Made by a program: the position numbers and the translations under genes
Shown: in pieces, positions 46,820 to 55,502 of the stretch
Numbering within the stretch: position 1 is the stretch's first letter
Layout of the letters: every line of letters begins with the position of its first letter
The notes under the pieces: model-generated
Database searches by the model: none
What the model saw: only the letters and a program-made list of their open reading frames with translations
What the model was told of the DNA's origin: nothing
From: Glaciecola sp. 33A
GTDB taxonomy: Bacteria > Pseudomonadota > Gammaproteobacteria > Enterobacterales > Alteromonadaceae
Reading direction: 5' to 3'
DNA length: 64,000 nt
Assembly: GCF_002836745.1 (NCBI RefSeq)
Contig: NZ_PJAR01000036.1
Coordinates: 124,001-188,000, forward strand

Positions 46820-46970
46820 TGCTACCGATGTTTTACCTGCTGTCGCCTCAGTCGATTGCAGAATAGGCGAGATGACAGCAATAAAGGTTGGCTTAAAATA
46901 CGCTCACCAAGTGAATAACGGTTATCTCCCCACCACGTGCTTAAACACGCTAATATCTCATAATTTATAA
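46818..46970 (+). pseudogene. Relic of a DUF3570 outer-membrane protein
   Basis: In the frame shifted relative to the DUF4266 relic, the sequence reads DVLPAVASVDCRIGEMTAI then KVGLKYAHQVNNG, which resembles the C-terminal strands of DUF3570 proteins, and ends at a TAA at 46968-46970. Everything between the DUF4266 N-terminus and this C-terminal piece is deleted. From 46971 to 47194 I see no gene; the ABC operon promoter should be there. Confidence 0.55.
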
Positions 46971-47194
46971 AGCCCTGTAATGCCGTCAATAGGGCAAGCT
47001 GTATATAAGTATGCCGCGTACTGTTCTCATTGAGCCCAAAACTGGGCTAATTGTTATCTTTACATTAAAAACTAATCACTATTTTACTTCCCTACGTACC
47101 TATTAGCTGCGTTTAAAGGTATGCTATATAATTAAAAAAGCTTATAGCAGTGAGTCACATAAAAACAAGCCGCACAGGGAAGTGTTATAACACT

Positions 47195-47857
47195 ATGATT
47201 GAAATTCATTCGATAAAAAAACAATTCAAAAATGGAGAAGAAATTGTCACTGCAATAGACGATGTTTCTTTAACCATTAAACAAAACGAATTCGTCGCTG
47301 TCATGGGCAGCTCTGGCAGCGGAAAATCGACATTAATGAATGTCCTAGGATGTCTGGATACCCCTACTTCTGGCAAATATTTACTTGATGGTAAAGATGT
47401 CGCCAGCTTAACCGACAATGAGCTTTCACGGATTCGAAACGAACATATTGGTTTCATTTTTCAAACTTTCCACTTATTACCCAAACTCGATGTTATCGAA
47501 AATGTCAAATTACCCCTTCGTTATTCATCGATCAATGCTGAAGAGGCAAATAGCCGAGCACTTGACTTAATCGAGCGCGTTGGCCTTAGCCATCGGAAAA
47601 ACCATAAACCATATGAAATGTCAGGCGGACAACGCCAGCGCGTAGCTATTGCACGAGCACTCATCAACAAACCAAGTGTTATTTTGGCCGACGAACCAAC
47701 CGGAAACTTGGATAGTCAAACCTCAAAAGAAATCATGCATTTATTGACTGAACTGCATGAGGGCGGACAAACTATTGTGATGGTAACGCATGAAAATGAT
47801 ATTGCGGCTTATGCCCAGCGAACAATACGCATGAAAGACGGTAAAATAATAAGTTAA
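47195..47857 (+). CDS. ABC transporter ATP-binding protein, MacB/LolD type
   Basis: A 220-residue ATPase. It has Walker A GSSGSGKST (about 40-48), Q-loop FIFQTFHLLPKLDV, signature SGGQRQRVAIARAL, Walker B VILADEPTGNLDSQT and the switch His in MVTHEND. It pairs with the MacB/LolC-fold permease at 51091-52347, with three adaptor genes in between. A GTG at 47150 is in frame, but ATG 47195 gives the family-typical start. A ribosome site is weak (GGGAAG, 13 bases upstream). It powers mechanotransmission-type export or extraction, not classical transport through the membrane. Confidence 0.95.
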   Translation: MIEIHSIKKQFKNGEEIVTAIDDVSLTIKQNEFVAVMGSSGSGKSTLMNVLGCLDTPTSGKYLLDGKDVASLTDNELSRIRNEHIGFIFQTFHLLPKLDVIENVKLPLRYSSINAEEANSRALDLIERVGLSHRKNHKPYEMSGGQRQRVAIARALINKPSVILADEPTGNLDSQTSKEIMHLLTELHEGGQTIVMVTHENDIAAYAQRTIRMKDGKIIS

Positions 47858-47896
47858 TCTGAGAAATTATATCAATACTGAAAGGAGTCACTTCTG

Positions 47897-48904
47897 ATGG
47901 TCGGTTTTATGAAAATATATTTTACTAAGTTAACAGTAATGCGCATAGCTCAATTATTGAGTTTAGCTTTGCTGTCAGTAACGGTTCAAGCGCAAAGCGA
48001 TTTGCTATTAACGGGTCAAGTCAGCTCATCAGCTAAACAAGTTATTAATGCGCCACAATCGAGTCGTTGGCAAATTCAAATTCAATGGATGGAAGAAGAA
48101 GGTGCGATAGTAAAAGAAGGCGATACAATTGCTGTATTTGATGGCTCTAACGAACAAAGTAGACTTGATCAGAATATAGAGTCACTAGAACGTCAAGTGC
48201 TTGAGCTAGAGCAAATGAGAATGGAGCAAGATCGCAAATTTACCGACGCTCAAGGTAGCTTGACATTAGCCATAATGCGAGTTGAAAAAGCACAAATTGA
48301 GGCTTCTGTGCCCGCTTCTGATGTGAGTCAATATGAAAAAGGTCAATATGACTTAGCTCTGCAGCGTGCGATGCTAGAACAAGTAAAAGCCGAGGAAGCC
48401 CTGCGACGGGCCGCACAAGAACGTGAGACAGAAATCCAAAAGAAAAACATTGATATTCAGAAGGTAAGAGAAGAGATTGCTTATCTTGAAGAGGTACTCG
48501 CAAAAATGAATGTCACAGCAACAATATCGGGACCTATTACGTATGCAATGCACCCGTGGACCCAACAAAAAATAACCGCGGGCAATAACCTACAACCAAG
48601 CTGGAAAGTCATGGATGTGCAAGCAACAACCGACTTTCAAATTGAAACTTGGGTGCATGAAATTGATGCGGTCGGATTAAAGGACAAAACAAAGGTGGAG
48701 TTAATAGTTGACGCTTACCCTAATAAATCATTCGAAGGCTATATTGAGGCTATTTCAAGTCAATCTGAAAAACGCGCGCAGTGGAGTAAAAGTTCATACT
48801 TTCCTGCCATTGTTAAGTTTACCACGGCACCCGACATTAATTTGTTGCCTGGTATGAGCGTTCGAATTCAAATCAATATCACAGGAGGTAAACCTAATGC
48901 GTAA
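47897..48904 (+). CDS. Periplasmic adaptor (HlyD/MFP family), first of three
   Basis: 335 residues with a signal peptide (cleavage near VQA-QS at 33) and no lipobox. A biotinyl-lipoyl-like half motif (IVKEGDTIAVFDG, about 72-84) is followed by a long coiled coil (about 90-200) and a second lipoyl half (ISGPITYAM) with beta-barrel region (VELIVDAYPNKSFEGYI, LLPGMSVRIQIN). An AAAGGAG site precedes the ATG. It overlaps the next adaptor by eight bases, so the adaptors are translationally coupled. It would bridge the inner-membrane permease towards the outer membrane. Confidence 0.92.
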   Translation: MVGFMKIYFTKLTVMRIAQLLSLALLSVTVQAQSDLLLTGQVSSSAKQVINAPQSSRWQIQIQWMEEEGAIVKEGDTIAVFDGSNEQSRLDQNIESLERQVLELEQMRMEQDRKFTDAQGSLTLAIMRVEKAQIEASVPASDVSQYEKGQYDLALQRAMLEQVKAEEALRRAAQERETEIQKKNIDIQKVREEIAYLEEVLAKMNVTATISGPITYAMHPWTQQKITAGNNLQPSWKVMDVQATTDFQIETWVHEIDAVGLKDKTKVELIVDAYPNKSFEGYIEAISSQSEKRAQWSKSSYFPAIVKFTTAPDINLLPGMSVRIQINITGGKPNA

Positions 48905-49880
48905 TTACCTATCTGTTTTAGCTGGCGTTTTCCTGCTTAGTGCTTGTGGTAGCGAACCTGTTGAAATATATCAACAATCGTCTAAAAATATTATTAAAGC
49001 ACCCGCAGAATTAGTTTCCTTGCAGAAAATAACCATTGGCCCACCTAATATCAGACGCATGTGGAGCTTTAAGATAGAGTATATTGCCCGCGAAAATGCA
49101 ATTGTAAAAGTTGGCGACACCCTAATCAGCTTCGATGGGCAGTCACTTCGTAACGATTTACTTGGGCGTAAAAGTGATCTTGATGCGGCAACAAAGGAAG
49201 CAGAGCAAGGTAAATTAAATAATGAGGCCAGGCTCAAAGATCTTCTCCTTAGCTTGGCTGAAGCCAAAATGAACGAGGACAAAACAAGACGTAAAGTTGA
49301 AATAACCGATGCCTCGCGCTCTAAAATTGAGCGTCAAAAGCAGCAGGCTGACCATAAGATTGCGACACAAACCCACTTGCAAGCAAGGAACAGGGTGGCA
49401 CAGCATAAAGAAGAAATGAGCGTTAATGAAAAAGTACAGCAAGCGCGCATCGATAATCGGGCAGTAAGAGTAAAAGAATTAGAAGATAGTATTGATAAGT
49501 TAACTATCAAGTCGCCAAAAGACGGCATGGTTATTTACCTCAACTGGAATGATGAAAAACCGGCTGTGGGTGACACGGTTTATATGGGTGCAACCTTAAT
49601 GACATTGCCATCATTGGACAATATCTCAGTCAAAGTTGAATTTGATGAATCACACACTGCTAAAGTAAATATTGGTCAGCAGGTTAAGGTCACTTTAGAT
49701 GCTTATCCTGAAAGTCCTTTTAATGGCAAAATCAGTGAAATTGGTAAGGCCTTTAGAAACAAATCACAACGTAATTTGAAAGTTGTTTTTGATGCGTGGG
49801 TAACGCTTGATGAAATGGATACCAGTATTATGCGGCCGGGTATGAAAGCCACTGTTGAGCTATCGCAAGGAAGTGTCTGA
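48897..49880 (+). CDS. Lipoprotein periplasmic adaptor (HlyD/MFP family), second of three
   Basis: A 327-residue lipoprotein with lipobox LLSAC at Cys17. It has AIVKVGDTLISFDGQSL, a coiled coil (about 85-195), then LTIKSPKDGMVIYLNW, VKVEFDESHTAKVNIGQQVKVTLDAYPESPFNGKI and IMRPGMKATVEL. This is the same adaptor architecture as the genes before and after it, but the sequences differ clearly, so it is not a recent copy. AGGAGG precedes the ATG, which lies inside the end of the previous gene. Confidence 0.93.
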   Translation: MRNYLSVLAGVFLLSACGSEPVEIYQQSSKNIIKAPAELVSLQKITIGPPNIRRMWSFKIEYIARENAIVKVGDTLISFDGQSLRNDLLGRKSDLDAATKEAEQGKLNNEARLKDLLLSLAEAKMNEDKTRRKVEITDASRSKIERQKQQADHKIATQTHLQARNRVAQHKEEMSVNEKVQQARIDNRAVRVKELEDSIDKLTIKSPKDGMVIYLNWNDEKPAVGDTVYMGATLMTLPSLDNISVKVEFDESHTAKVNIGQQVKVTLDAYPESPFNGKISEIGKAFRNKSQRNLKVVFDAWVTLDEMDTSIMRPGMKATVELSQGSV

Positions 49881-51094
49881 TGTATTTATCAAAGGCGGCA
49901 AAACTAGCGAGTTTATGTGCTTTATTCTTACTCATTACGGCTTGTGAGGAAGAACAAGGAAGCGTACCAACTTATGAAGTATCGGAGCGGGAATTCAAAA
50001 TTTCTGTTAGCGCTTTTGGTGAAATAGAAGCAGCCGAGGCTCAAAAAATAGCATCACCAGGCAACCAGCCCATGATTTTAGAATGGTTAGCACCGGAAAA
50101 TAGTATCGTGCAAGCAGGCCAAGTTATCGCTCGTTTTGATGCTCAACGTATCTTAAAAGACAGCCGCGACGAAGAACTCGAAATGTTGAAGCTGCAACAG
50201 GATATGACAAAAAATAATGCGATTCAAACTCAACAACAGAAGGACATTGAGTCCGACCAAACATTTGTTAAACATGAGTTTGCCTTTGTTGACCGTTTTG
50301 CCATTGATGATTTACGTATCTATTCACAGTTAGAAATAATAGATACTTTGCAAAATCGTGATTTCTTAGAGGCAAAAGACGATTTCCTCGAATGGAAAGA
50401 ATCAAGTATTGACCAGCAGCACGAGAGTGAATCGGCGGTGCTCAATATTCGCAACAGTGGGCACGCTGCAAAGTACGATAGATATCAGCAAGCATTGTCT
50501 AAATTAGAAGTGGTTGCCCCCTACTCTGGTTTACTTATCTATGAAAAGGATCGTCGCGGCGAAAAACCATCGGTCGGTCAAACGGTATTTCCTGGTCGTG
50601 CAATTGCCAACATTCCCAACCTAGATAGTATGCAAGCTCGTATTTTCGTGCTGGCTAATGACGCGATTGACTTGGCACTAAAACAAACCGTGAATATTCG
50701 CTTAGACGCTTTTCCTGATCGCGCGTTTAGCGGCAAGATAAATAACGTTGCAGGGTTTCCACGTTCAATTGAACGTGGAAACCCTGTGACCTATTATGAA
50801 ATTACAGTCACACTGGATATGCAAGACAAGCGACTGATGCAACCAGGGCGTAAAATAACAGCACAGATTGAAGTAAAACAACCAGAGCCGACTATCGTCG
50901 TCCCGCTACAAGCGATCCATCACGATAAAGGAAAAAGTTATGTTTATTTAAAATTAGACAGTCAATTTTCACGCAGTGAAGTCATCAGTGGTCGTAAAAA
51001 TCAGTATGTAGTAGAAATTACGAGTGGTGTAACGAAAGGCGATGTTGTGGCTTTAAGTATTCCTGAGTCTGTTGCTATTGGGGATCCATCATGA
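49880..51094 (+). CDS. Lipoprotein periplasmic adaptor (HlyD/MFP family), third of three
   Basis: A 404-residue lipoprotein (lipobox LITAC at about 22) and the longest of the three. Lipoyl half motif SIVQAGQVIARFDAQ, coiled-coil region with a D/E-rich middle (DIESDQTFVKHEF), second lipoyl half (VVAPYSGLLIYEKDRRGEKP), barrel (VNIRLDAFPDRAFSGKIN) and C-terminal membrane-proximal domain (VVPLQAIHHDKGKSYVYLKL), which the first two lack. It therefore most resembles a complete MacA/AcrA-type adaptor. A perfect 36-base palindrome lies within the coding sequence at 50751-50786. It starts on the last base of the previous stop codon and overlaps the permease gene by four bases (ATGA). Confidence 0.93.
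   Translation: MYLSKAAKLASLCALFLLITACEEEQGSVPTYEVSEREFKISVSAFGEIEAAEAQKIASPGNQPMILEWLAPENSIVQAGQVIARFDAQRILKDSRDEELEMLKLQQDMTKNNAIQTQQQKDIESDQTFVKHEFAFVDRFAIDDLRIYSQLEIIDTLQNRDFLEAKDDFLEWKESSIDQQHESESAVLNIRNSGHAAKYDRYQQALSKLEVVAPYSGLLIYEKDRRGEKPSVGQTVFPGRAIANIPNLDSMQARIFVLANDAIDLALKQTVNIRLDAFPDRAFSGKINNVAGFPRSIERGNPVTYYEITVTLDMQDKRLMQPGRKITAQIEVKQPEPTIVVPLQAIHHDKGKSYVYLKLDSQFSRSEVISGRKNQYVVEITSGVTKGDVVALSIPESVAIGDPS
50751..50786. repeat. Perfect 36-base palindrome inside the third adaptor gene
   Basis: Two 18-base arms are exactly complementary with no spacer (left arm starts CAGGGTTTCC, right arm ends GGAAACCCTG; centre CAATTG). It encodes GFPRSIERGNP in frame. Such a long perfect inverted repeat is very unlikely by chance and may form a cruciform or RNA hairpin. 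Confidence 0.97.
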
Positions 51095-52347
51095 TCAGAA
51101 AGTATCGCGTTTTATTAGCAGATGCTATTGCTGAGTTATCAGCGCAAAAGCTGCGTACTTTTTTAACCCTTTTAGGCATGATTTTTGGTGTTGGTGCTGT
51201 TATCGCTATGCTTAATATTGGCGAAGGTGCAGAACGTCAAGCCTTAAAATTAATTGATTCTATGGGTGTTAACAACATCATTATTGAAGGTAAAGAATAC
51301 CCCAGTGAAGAACTCATTGAGATTAGAGAAGAAAGTTTAGGTCTTTCAATGGGAGACGTGGATGCTGCACTTGCCACGTTGCCTTTCGTCGAGGGATTTA
51401 GTGCCAGTAAAAAAATTAAGATCCATGATATTTACAGCGATTTTAGAAAATCCCAAGCTGAAGTTCTTGGTGTGACCCTTACCTACTTTGAACACGCAAA
51501 TTTGACGCTTTCTGCAGGCCGTTTGTTAAACGAGAATGACAATAATAAAATTGCACAAGTCGCGGTATTGGGTTTTGATACGGCAATGGAACTGTTTCCT
51601 GCGATGGCCGATGATACCAATAACATGCTAAATCAATACGTCAAAGTCAATCATGTGTGGTTGCAAATTATTGGTGTGTTGAGTCCGCCTCCAGGCGATA
51701 AAAACGAGTTTCAGGGTGTCAAAATTGGCGGCGACCGATACAGAATATTCTTACCCTTATCCACCAGTGTTCAAAAGTTTTCAAACGATCTACTGACCAG
51801 CGAACTAGATACTATTAAACTTAACATATCAAAAGCGAGCGACCCGGTGATTGCTTCTAAAGCAGTTAAGCAACTCATGGAATTACGCCATGGTGGTATT
51901 GAGGATTATTCCCTTATCATCCCTGCAGCTCTGCTTGAGCAACAGAAGCAAACTCAGCAGATTTTCAATATTGTAATGGCCTGCGTAGCTGGAATTTCGT
52001 TACTTGTTGGCGGTATTGGCATTATGAATATTATGTTAGCTAATGTTATGGAAAGAACCAAAGAAATAGGTTTACTGCGAGCCGTGGGTGCTACCCAAGA
52101 GGACATCAAACAGCAATTTTTAGCGGAAAGTTTTGCTATTTCAGCGCTTGGCGGTATTTTGGGTATTATATTTGGATTAGCGCTATCTGAAATTATCGGT
52201 TTTTATTCGGGCTGGGCGGTAAGTTGGTCAATTCCTGCTATCTTTTTATCTCTCAGTATTTGTATGATTGTGGGAGTGGGTTTTGGTGTTTTCCCTGCTA
52301 TTAAAGCGTCTAAATTAAATCCAATCGATGCTCTACATAGCGATTAA
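51091..52347 (+). CDS. MacB-type ABC transporter permease
   Basis: 418 residues with the four-helix MacB/LolC layout. One N-terminal helix (TFLTLLGMIFGVGAVIAML, about 27-45) is followed by a large periplasmic MacB_PCD domain (about 50-270), then three helices in the FtsX domain: IVMACVAGISLLVGGIGIMNIMLANV (with the conserved GGIGIMN), ISALGGILGIIFGLALSEI and IFLSLSICMIVGVGFGVFPA. RTKEIGLLRAVGA is the coupling region. MacB-like transporters extrude peptides, siderophores or lipids through TolC-type channels. No outer-membrane factor gene is adjacent. Confidence 0.95.
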   Translation: MIRKYRVLLADAIAELSAQKLRTFLTLLGMIFGVGAVIAMLNIGEGAERQALKLIDSMGVNNIIIEGKEYPSEELIEIREESLGLSMGDVDAALATLPFVEGFSASKKIKIHDIYSDFRKSQAEVLGVTLTYFEHANLTLSAGRLLNENDNNKIAQVAVLGFDTAMELFPAMADDTNNMLNQYVKVNHVWLQIIGVLSPPPGDKNEFQGVKIGGDRYRIFLPLSTSVQKFSNDLLTSELDTIKLNISKASDPVIASKAVKQLMELRHGGIEDYSLIIPAALLEQQKQTQQIFNIVMACVAGISLLVGGIGIMNIMLANVMERTKEIGLLRAVGATQEDIKQQFLAESFAISALGGILGIIFGLALSEIIGFYSGWAVSWSIPAIFLSLSICMIVGVGFGVFPAIKASKLNPIDALHSD

Positions 52348-52730
52348 TTGTGGTAAGTAGTCGAAACGGGTAAACATGATGCTTTCTTAGATAAAAAGAC
52401 GCTGCGTTAACCGCCCTTGAAAGAGAAAATAAGGAAGTTATAACTCACTTCTACTCACGCTATGATGATCATACTTACGTAATTGTTATTGTGAAATTAA
52501 ATTGTCAAAAAAACGATATATTGCTTAGCTTATGCATAAAGCGTGTTTATTTTTTAAATAGAATATAAACCGAAGTCTGCTTTTTCATAAAATAGGTTAT
52601 ATCGAGCTCATACGTTGGTATTTAAAATAATCCTGTAAAATGAAGCCAATTTTGTTATTTTCACCATGGAGTTTTTATAGACATTAAATCATGTTAAAAA
52701 TATTTTTTCACTAAACGCTAGGAAATCATT
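52348..52730. other. AT-rich intergenic region, no gene seen
   Basis: About 380 bases after the ABC operon and before the receiver gene. I see no strong terminator hairpin or frame with a ribosome site. A promoter for the receiver gene should lie in the second half, but no consensus pair stands out. Confidence 0.5.
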
Positions 52731-53228
52731 ATGACAATAGTTGAAACGAGTACAACAGACTCATTTGACGTTGCCGATGTTGCTGCCAAAATTACGCCAA
52801 TAGAAAAAGCTGAAGGTGCAACCGCGTTCAGAATAAAAGATAAAGTTGCTGTGCAATTAGATCTATCAAAATTCAAGATCCTAGTGGCTGAAGATAACTC
52901 AATTAACCTTCAAATTATAGTGCGTATGCTTAAATCAACAGGTTGCACCGTCAAGGTCGCTGAAGACGGTTTTGAGGCCATAATATTGTATTACGAGTTC
53001 CAACCAGATATCGTGTTAATGGATATCCAAATGCCGGATGTGGATGGTCTTGCTGCACTCAAAGCAATTCGAAATCAGGGCGGTGTAGCGCCTATATTGG
53101 CTGTAACAGCTAACGTCACAAAAGACGAGGTTACCGCTTATTCGATTGCCGGTTTTAAAGATATCATTGCCAAACCTATCACTAGAGAAGTATTGATTAA
53201 CAAAATTACAATGGCCTTGACTACCTAG
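52731..53228 (+). CDS. Stand-alone response-regulator receiver protein
   Basis: 165 residues: about 45 unstructured N-terminal residues, then one receiver domain (about 48-165). The acidic pair is in VAEDNSIN, the phosphorylation Asp in VLMDIQMPD (about 103), the Thr/Ser position in LAVTANVT, and the conserved Lys in AKPI. There is no output domain. It resembles the receiver tail of hybrid histidine kinases. It may act by protein-protein interaction, or as a phosphate sink for a kinase elsewhere. AGGAAATC precedes the ATG. Confidence 0.9.
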   Translation: MTIVETSTTDSFDVADVAAKITPIEKAEGATAFRIKDKVAVQLDLSKFKILVAEDNSINLQIIVRMLKSTGCTVKVAEDGFEAIILYYEFQPDIVLMDIQMPDVDGLAALKAIRNQGGVAPILAVTANVTKDEVTAYSIAGFKDIIAKPITREVLINKITMALTT

Positions 53229-53382
53229 TAGACTATCGCCATAGAGGCATCCTCTAGCTTCTGCTGAATTGAATCAATGCTAGTTTTTATGGTGCTTGAG
53301 CACTTATTATGACTATCTCCACCCGCAGTATTTTTCGTTTTAGTATACCAACTGCCAATACACGATATCCTTTGATAATATG

Positions 53383-53934
53383 CTATGAGCGCGTGTTATT
53401 ATAAGTTTGAATGGCGTCTTCTAATTCTTGTGGCGTATTAACATTACTGAATACGTCTTGGGATACAACAGCAAGTTCTTCTACTCGGTCAGCCTCAATT
53501 AGATACTTAATAGACATTCCGGTAGCGCCTTCCAATAATTGAAGTCTTGTTAATACGCTTTTACTTATATACAAGCTTAATGGCATTGGGTGCTGTTTAT
53601 AAATAAAGGTACATTTCCGTAGTACCGACTGCTGGACTAGCCTTAGTAGTGCATCAGAACTCAGTAGAGGCATATCATTGGGTATTATTAATACAATATC
53701 GCCTACATTAAGTGACAAGTACTGGATAGCCGAATAGATCCCCCCAACAGGACCTTTTTCAGGAAATATATCAGGAATATCAAAGTCAGCACCACTGACC
53801 ACAACACGATCTAAATTAAGTGAATTCATTACAGCAATGCTGTGCTCCAACATTGTTTCTGTGCCAATTGTCATTGCAGACTTGTCTCTGCCCATTCTGG
53901 ATGACTTGCCGCCACTTAGTACTAATCCGATTTG
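53383..53934 (-). CDS. mobA: Molybdenum cofactor guanylyltransferase MobA
   Basis: A 183-residue nucleotidyltransferase. The NTP-binding motif LVLSGGKSSRMGRDKSAM (about 4-21) and the P-N-D-M-P metal-binding region (IPNDMPLLS, about 86-94) are typical of MobA, which joins GMP to Mo-molybdopterin for DMSO/TMAO/nitrate-type reductases. GGPVGGI is replaced by KGPVGGIYSAI. No other mo genes are nearby. GTG at 53934 has GGAAA upstream and gives the usual N-terminus; another GTG at 53949 has no ribosome site. It follows the FHA-cluster genes by about 65 bases on the same strand and may be co-transcribed. Confidence 0.92.
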   Translation of the reverse strand, partial: QIGLVLSGGKSSRMGRDKSAMTIGTETMLEHSIAVMNSLNLDRVVVSGADFDIPDIFPEKGPVGGIYSAIQYLSLNVGDIVLIIPNDMPLLSSDALLRLVQQSVLRKCTFIYKQHPMPLSLYISKSVLTRLQLLEGATGMSIKYLIEADRVEELAVVSQDVFSNVNTPQELEDAIQTYNNTRS

Positions 53935-54000
53935 CACAACTATTTCCACACACTTTTTTTGATTGTTTGATTCTATCGCAAGCTCACAATGACAGCTATT

Positions 54001-54858
54001 TTAATAACATTTTTTTGACGAGATAATCCAGTTTTCTGAGATCGCATGATGATTTAACACAATGTCAGTAAAACCTACTTGCGACCTTTCTAAAAAATAT
54101 CGGGCACTAAAGGATTGCAGTTCTTTTTGACCCAATACCGCGGCTATTTTAGTTGCTAAATTAACATCAAAGCTCATTTCAAATAGGCGAACAGGCTGAT
54201 TTCCTTGTGCATATAAAGTGACTAAATTACGTTCATAACGATTCAAATAATCGTGGGCAACGCGCAAAAGTTCACTTGCTTGAAATGCCCTTGCTTGAAC
54301 GCGCTCGCTTGAAAGCAAAGTAAGTTGATGAGGTCGCTCCCTTGTTATGACGCCAAATTGGATGTTTTCACACCGATACATGTGGTTCACAAAGGCCTTT
54401 TTTGCCAAATTTGTCTCAGGTAGCAAAAATTGAATATGCCGACTATCTAAATCAGTTAATTGCTTAATTACATTGTTGACTTGAACGTCTGTCGGCTGAA
54501 TAACTGAGCTTGTCAGCATAGCTTGGTTTACAGTTGCGTGTACTTTAAAAGCCTGCGTTTTTGAGGTCTTTATTATTGACGCCTGAGCTAAAGTTGTCAA
54601 TATCTGCGGAGCCGGTTCTGACGCAGTCATATCGAGCGCTAAAGTAGGACTGATTTTAGGCACACTGGGCAAGGTAACAGATGCAAAGAGAGGCAAATTT
54701 TTAGTTGATAAAGCAGAAACTAAGGTGTGTTCCTCTGCCACATAGAAAACGTCAAACAACCATACTATTAGGATGCTCAGTAATGTTAAATGAAGCCAAT
54801 ACTTACCGAGCATTTGATAAAGGACCCTATCCATTGCATTCGTTTTTTGAAACAGCAT
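54001..54858 (-). CDS. Single-pass membrane protein, last gene of the FHA/TolQ cluster
   Basis: 285 residues with a membrane helix at about 21-41 (WLHLTLLSILIVWLFDVFYV) carrying an Asp near its outer end. The rest is periplasmic: a Pro/Ala/Thr-rich stretch (about 50-110), then a folded domain with one Cys (YRCENIQFGV) and AARA-type helices. I do not recognise a family. Position after a TolQ-like channel gene and another single-pass protein recalls TolR/TolA or ExbD/TonB, but no sequence match is claimed. The ATG has AGGTGA upstream. Confidence 0.7.
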   Translation of the reverse strand: MLFQKTNAMDRVLYQMLGKYWLHLTLLSILIVWLFDVFYVAEEHTLVSALSTKNLPLFASVTLPSVPKISPTLALDMTASEPAPQILTTLAQASIIKTSKTQAFKVHATVNQAMLTSSVIQPTDVQVNNVIKQLTDLDSRHIQFLLPETNLAKKAFVNHMYRCENIQFGVITRERPHQLTLLSSERVQARAFQASELLRVAHDYLNRYERNLVTLYAQGNQPVRLFEMSFDVNLATKIAAVLGQKELQSFSARYFLERSQVGFTDIVLNHHAISENWIISSKKCY

Positions 54859-54886
54859 ATTAGCTTCACCTAATCAATAACGTAAG

Positions 54887-55498
54887 TTAACGACTGATAG
54901 CTTGTAAGGCCATTGATTCCATTTGTTGAACAACTTCTTGCAGTCTGGCTTGATGCTCAAGTTGGCGCATCCTTGCGTCGGCTTTGCGTGATTGAGAAGA
55001 GGCAAGTGTTTGCACAACGGGCCCATTTTGCTGTTTATCGTGTACCGCGAGGGTTGTGCTCGTTACTTGAAATTTTGGCGGCGCTGCAAACACATTTACC
55101 GATGTATCATTGTCTTGTAATGTTTGTATTTGTGCATTGCCTAGCATCTTTTTTTTCTCCGGTAATGTGTTTTTAAGTGCCGTTAATTGCTGCATTGCTG
55201 CCGCCATTTCAACAATGTCAGTCTGCATATGCTTGAGCTGAATTTCTAGCTCTGCAATTTGCGTCGCATGTTTACTATTGTTTAAAAATTGCGTAAATGA
55301 ATCAATCAGTGCGTCTCTTTTAGGTGCGTGTTGTTTAGGTGCATTCGAGACGACAAACTCTGTCTCTTTTGTCCCTTCGCCTAGCAGAGATTGTTGGCTT
55401 TTACTTAACCAAAGTTGACCCTGACTTGTTTGTAGCACCAGATAGATAAGTGCACTGATGCTAACTGCAATAAACGCGACTTTTCGCATGATAGTCAT
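54887..55498 (-). CDS. Single-pass coiled-coil membrane protein in the FHA/TolQ cluster
   Basis: 203 residues with an N-terminal membrane helix at about 5-22 (KVAFIAVSISALIYLVLQ), then a periplasmic region with coiled coil at about 75-115 (IAELEIQLKHMQTDIVEMAAAMQ) and a second at about 165-200 (RMRQLEHQARLQEVVQQME). There is no Asp in the helix, unlike ExbD/TolR. ATG 55498 has GGAG nine bases upstream, formed by the end of the TolQ-like gene, so translation is coupled. The protein family is not recognised. Confidence 0.72.
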   Translation of the reverse strand: MTIMRKVAFIAVSISALIYLVLQTSQGQLWLSKSQQSLLGEGTKETEFVVSNAPKQHAPKRDALIDSFTQFLNNSKHATQIAELEIQLKHMQTDIVEMAAAMQQLTALKNTLPEKKKMLGNAQIQTLQDNDTSVNVFAAPPKFQVTSTTLAVHDKQQNGPVVQTLASSQSRKADARMRQLEHQARLQEVVQQMESMALQAISR

Positions 55499-55502
55499 GC
55501 CC

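Noticed and set aside
47195-52347. TagQRST-type T6SS regulatory ABC module with the SUMF1 gene
   Set aside because: The ABC operon is on the opposite strand and 11 kb away, with adaptors absent from TagTS systems.
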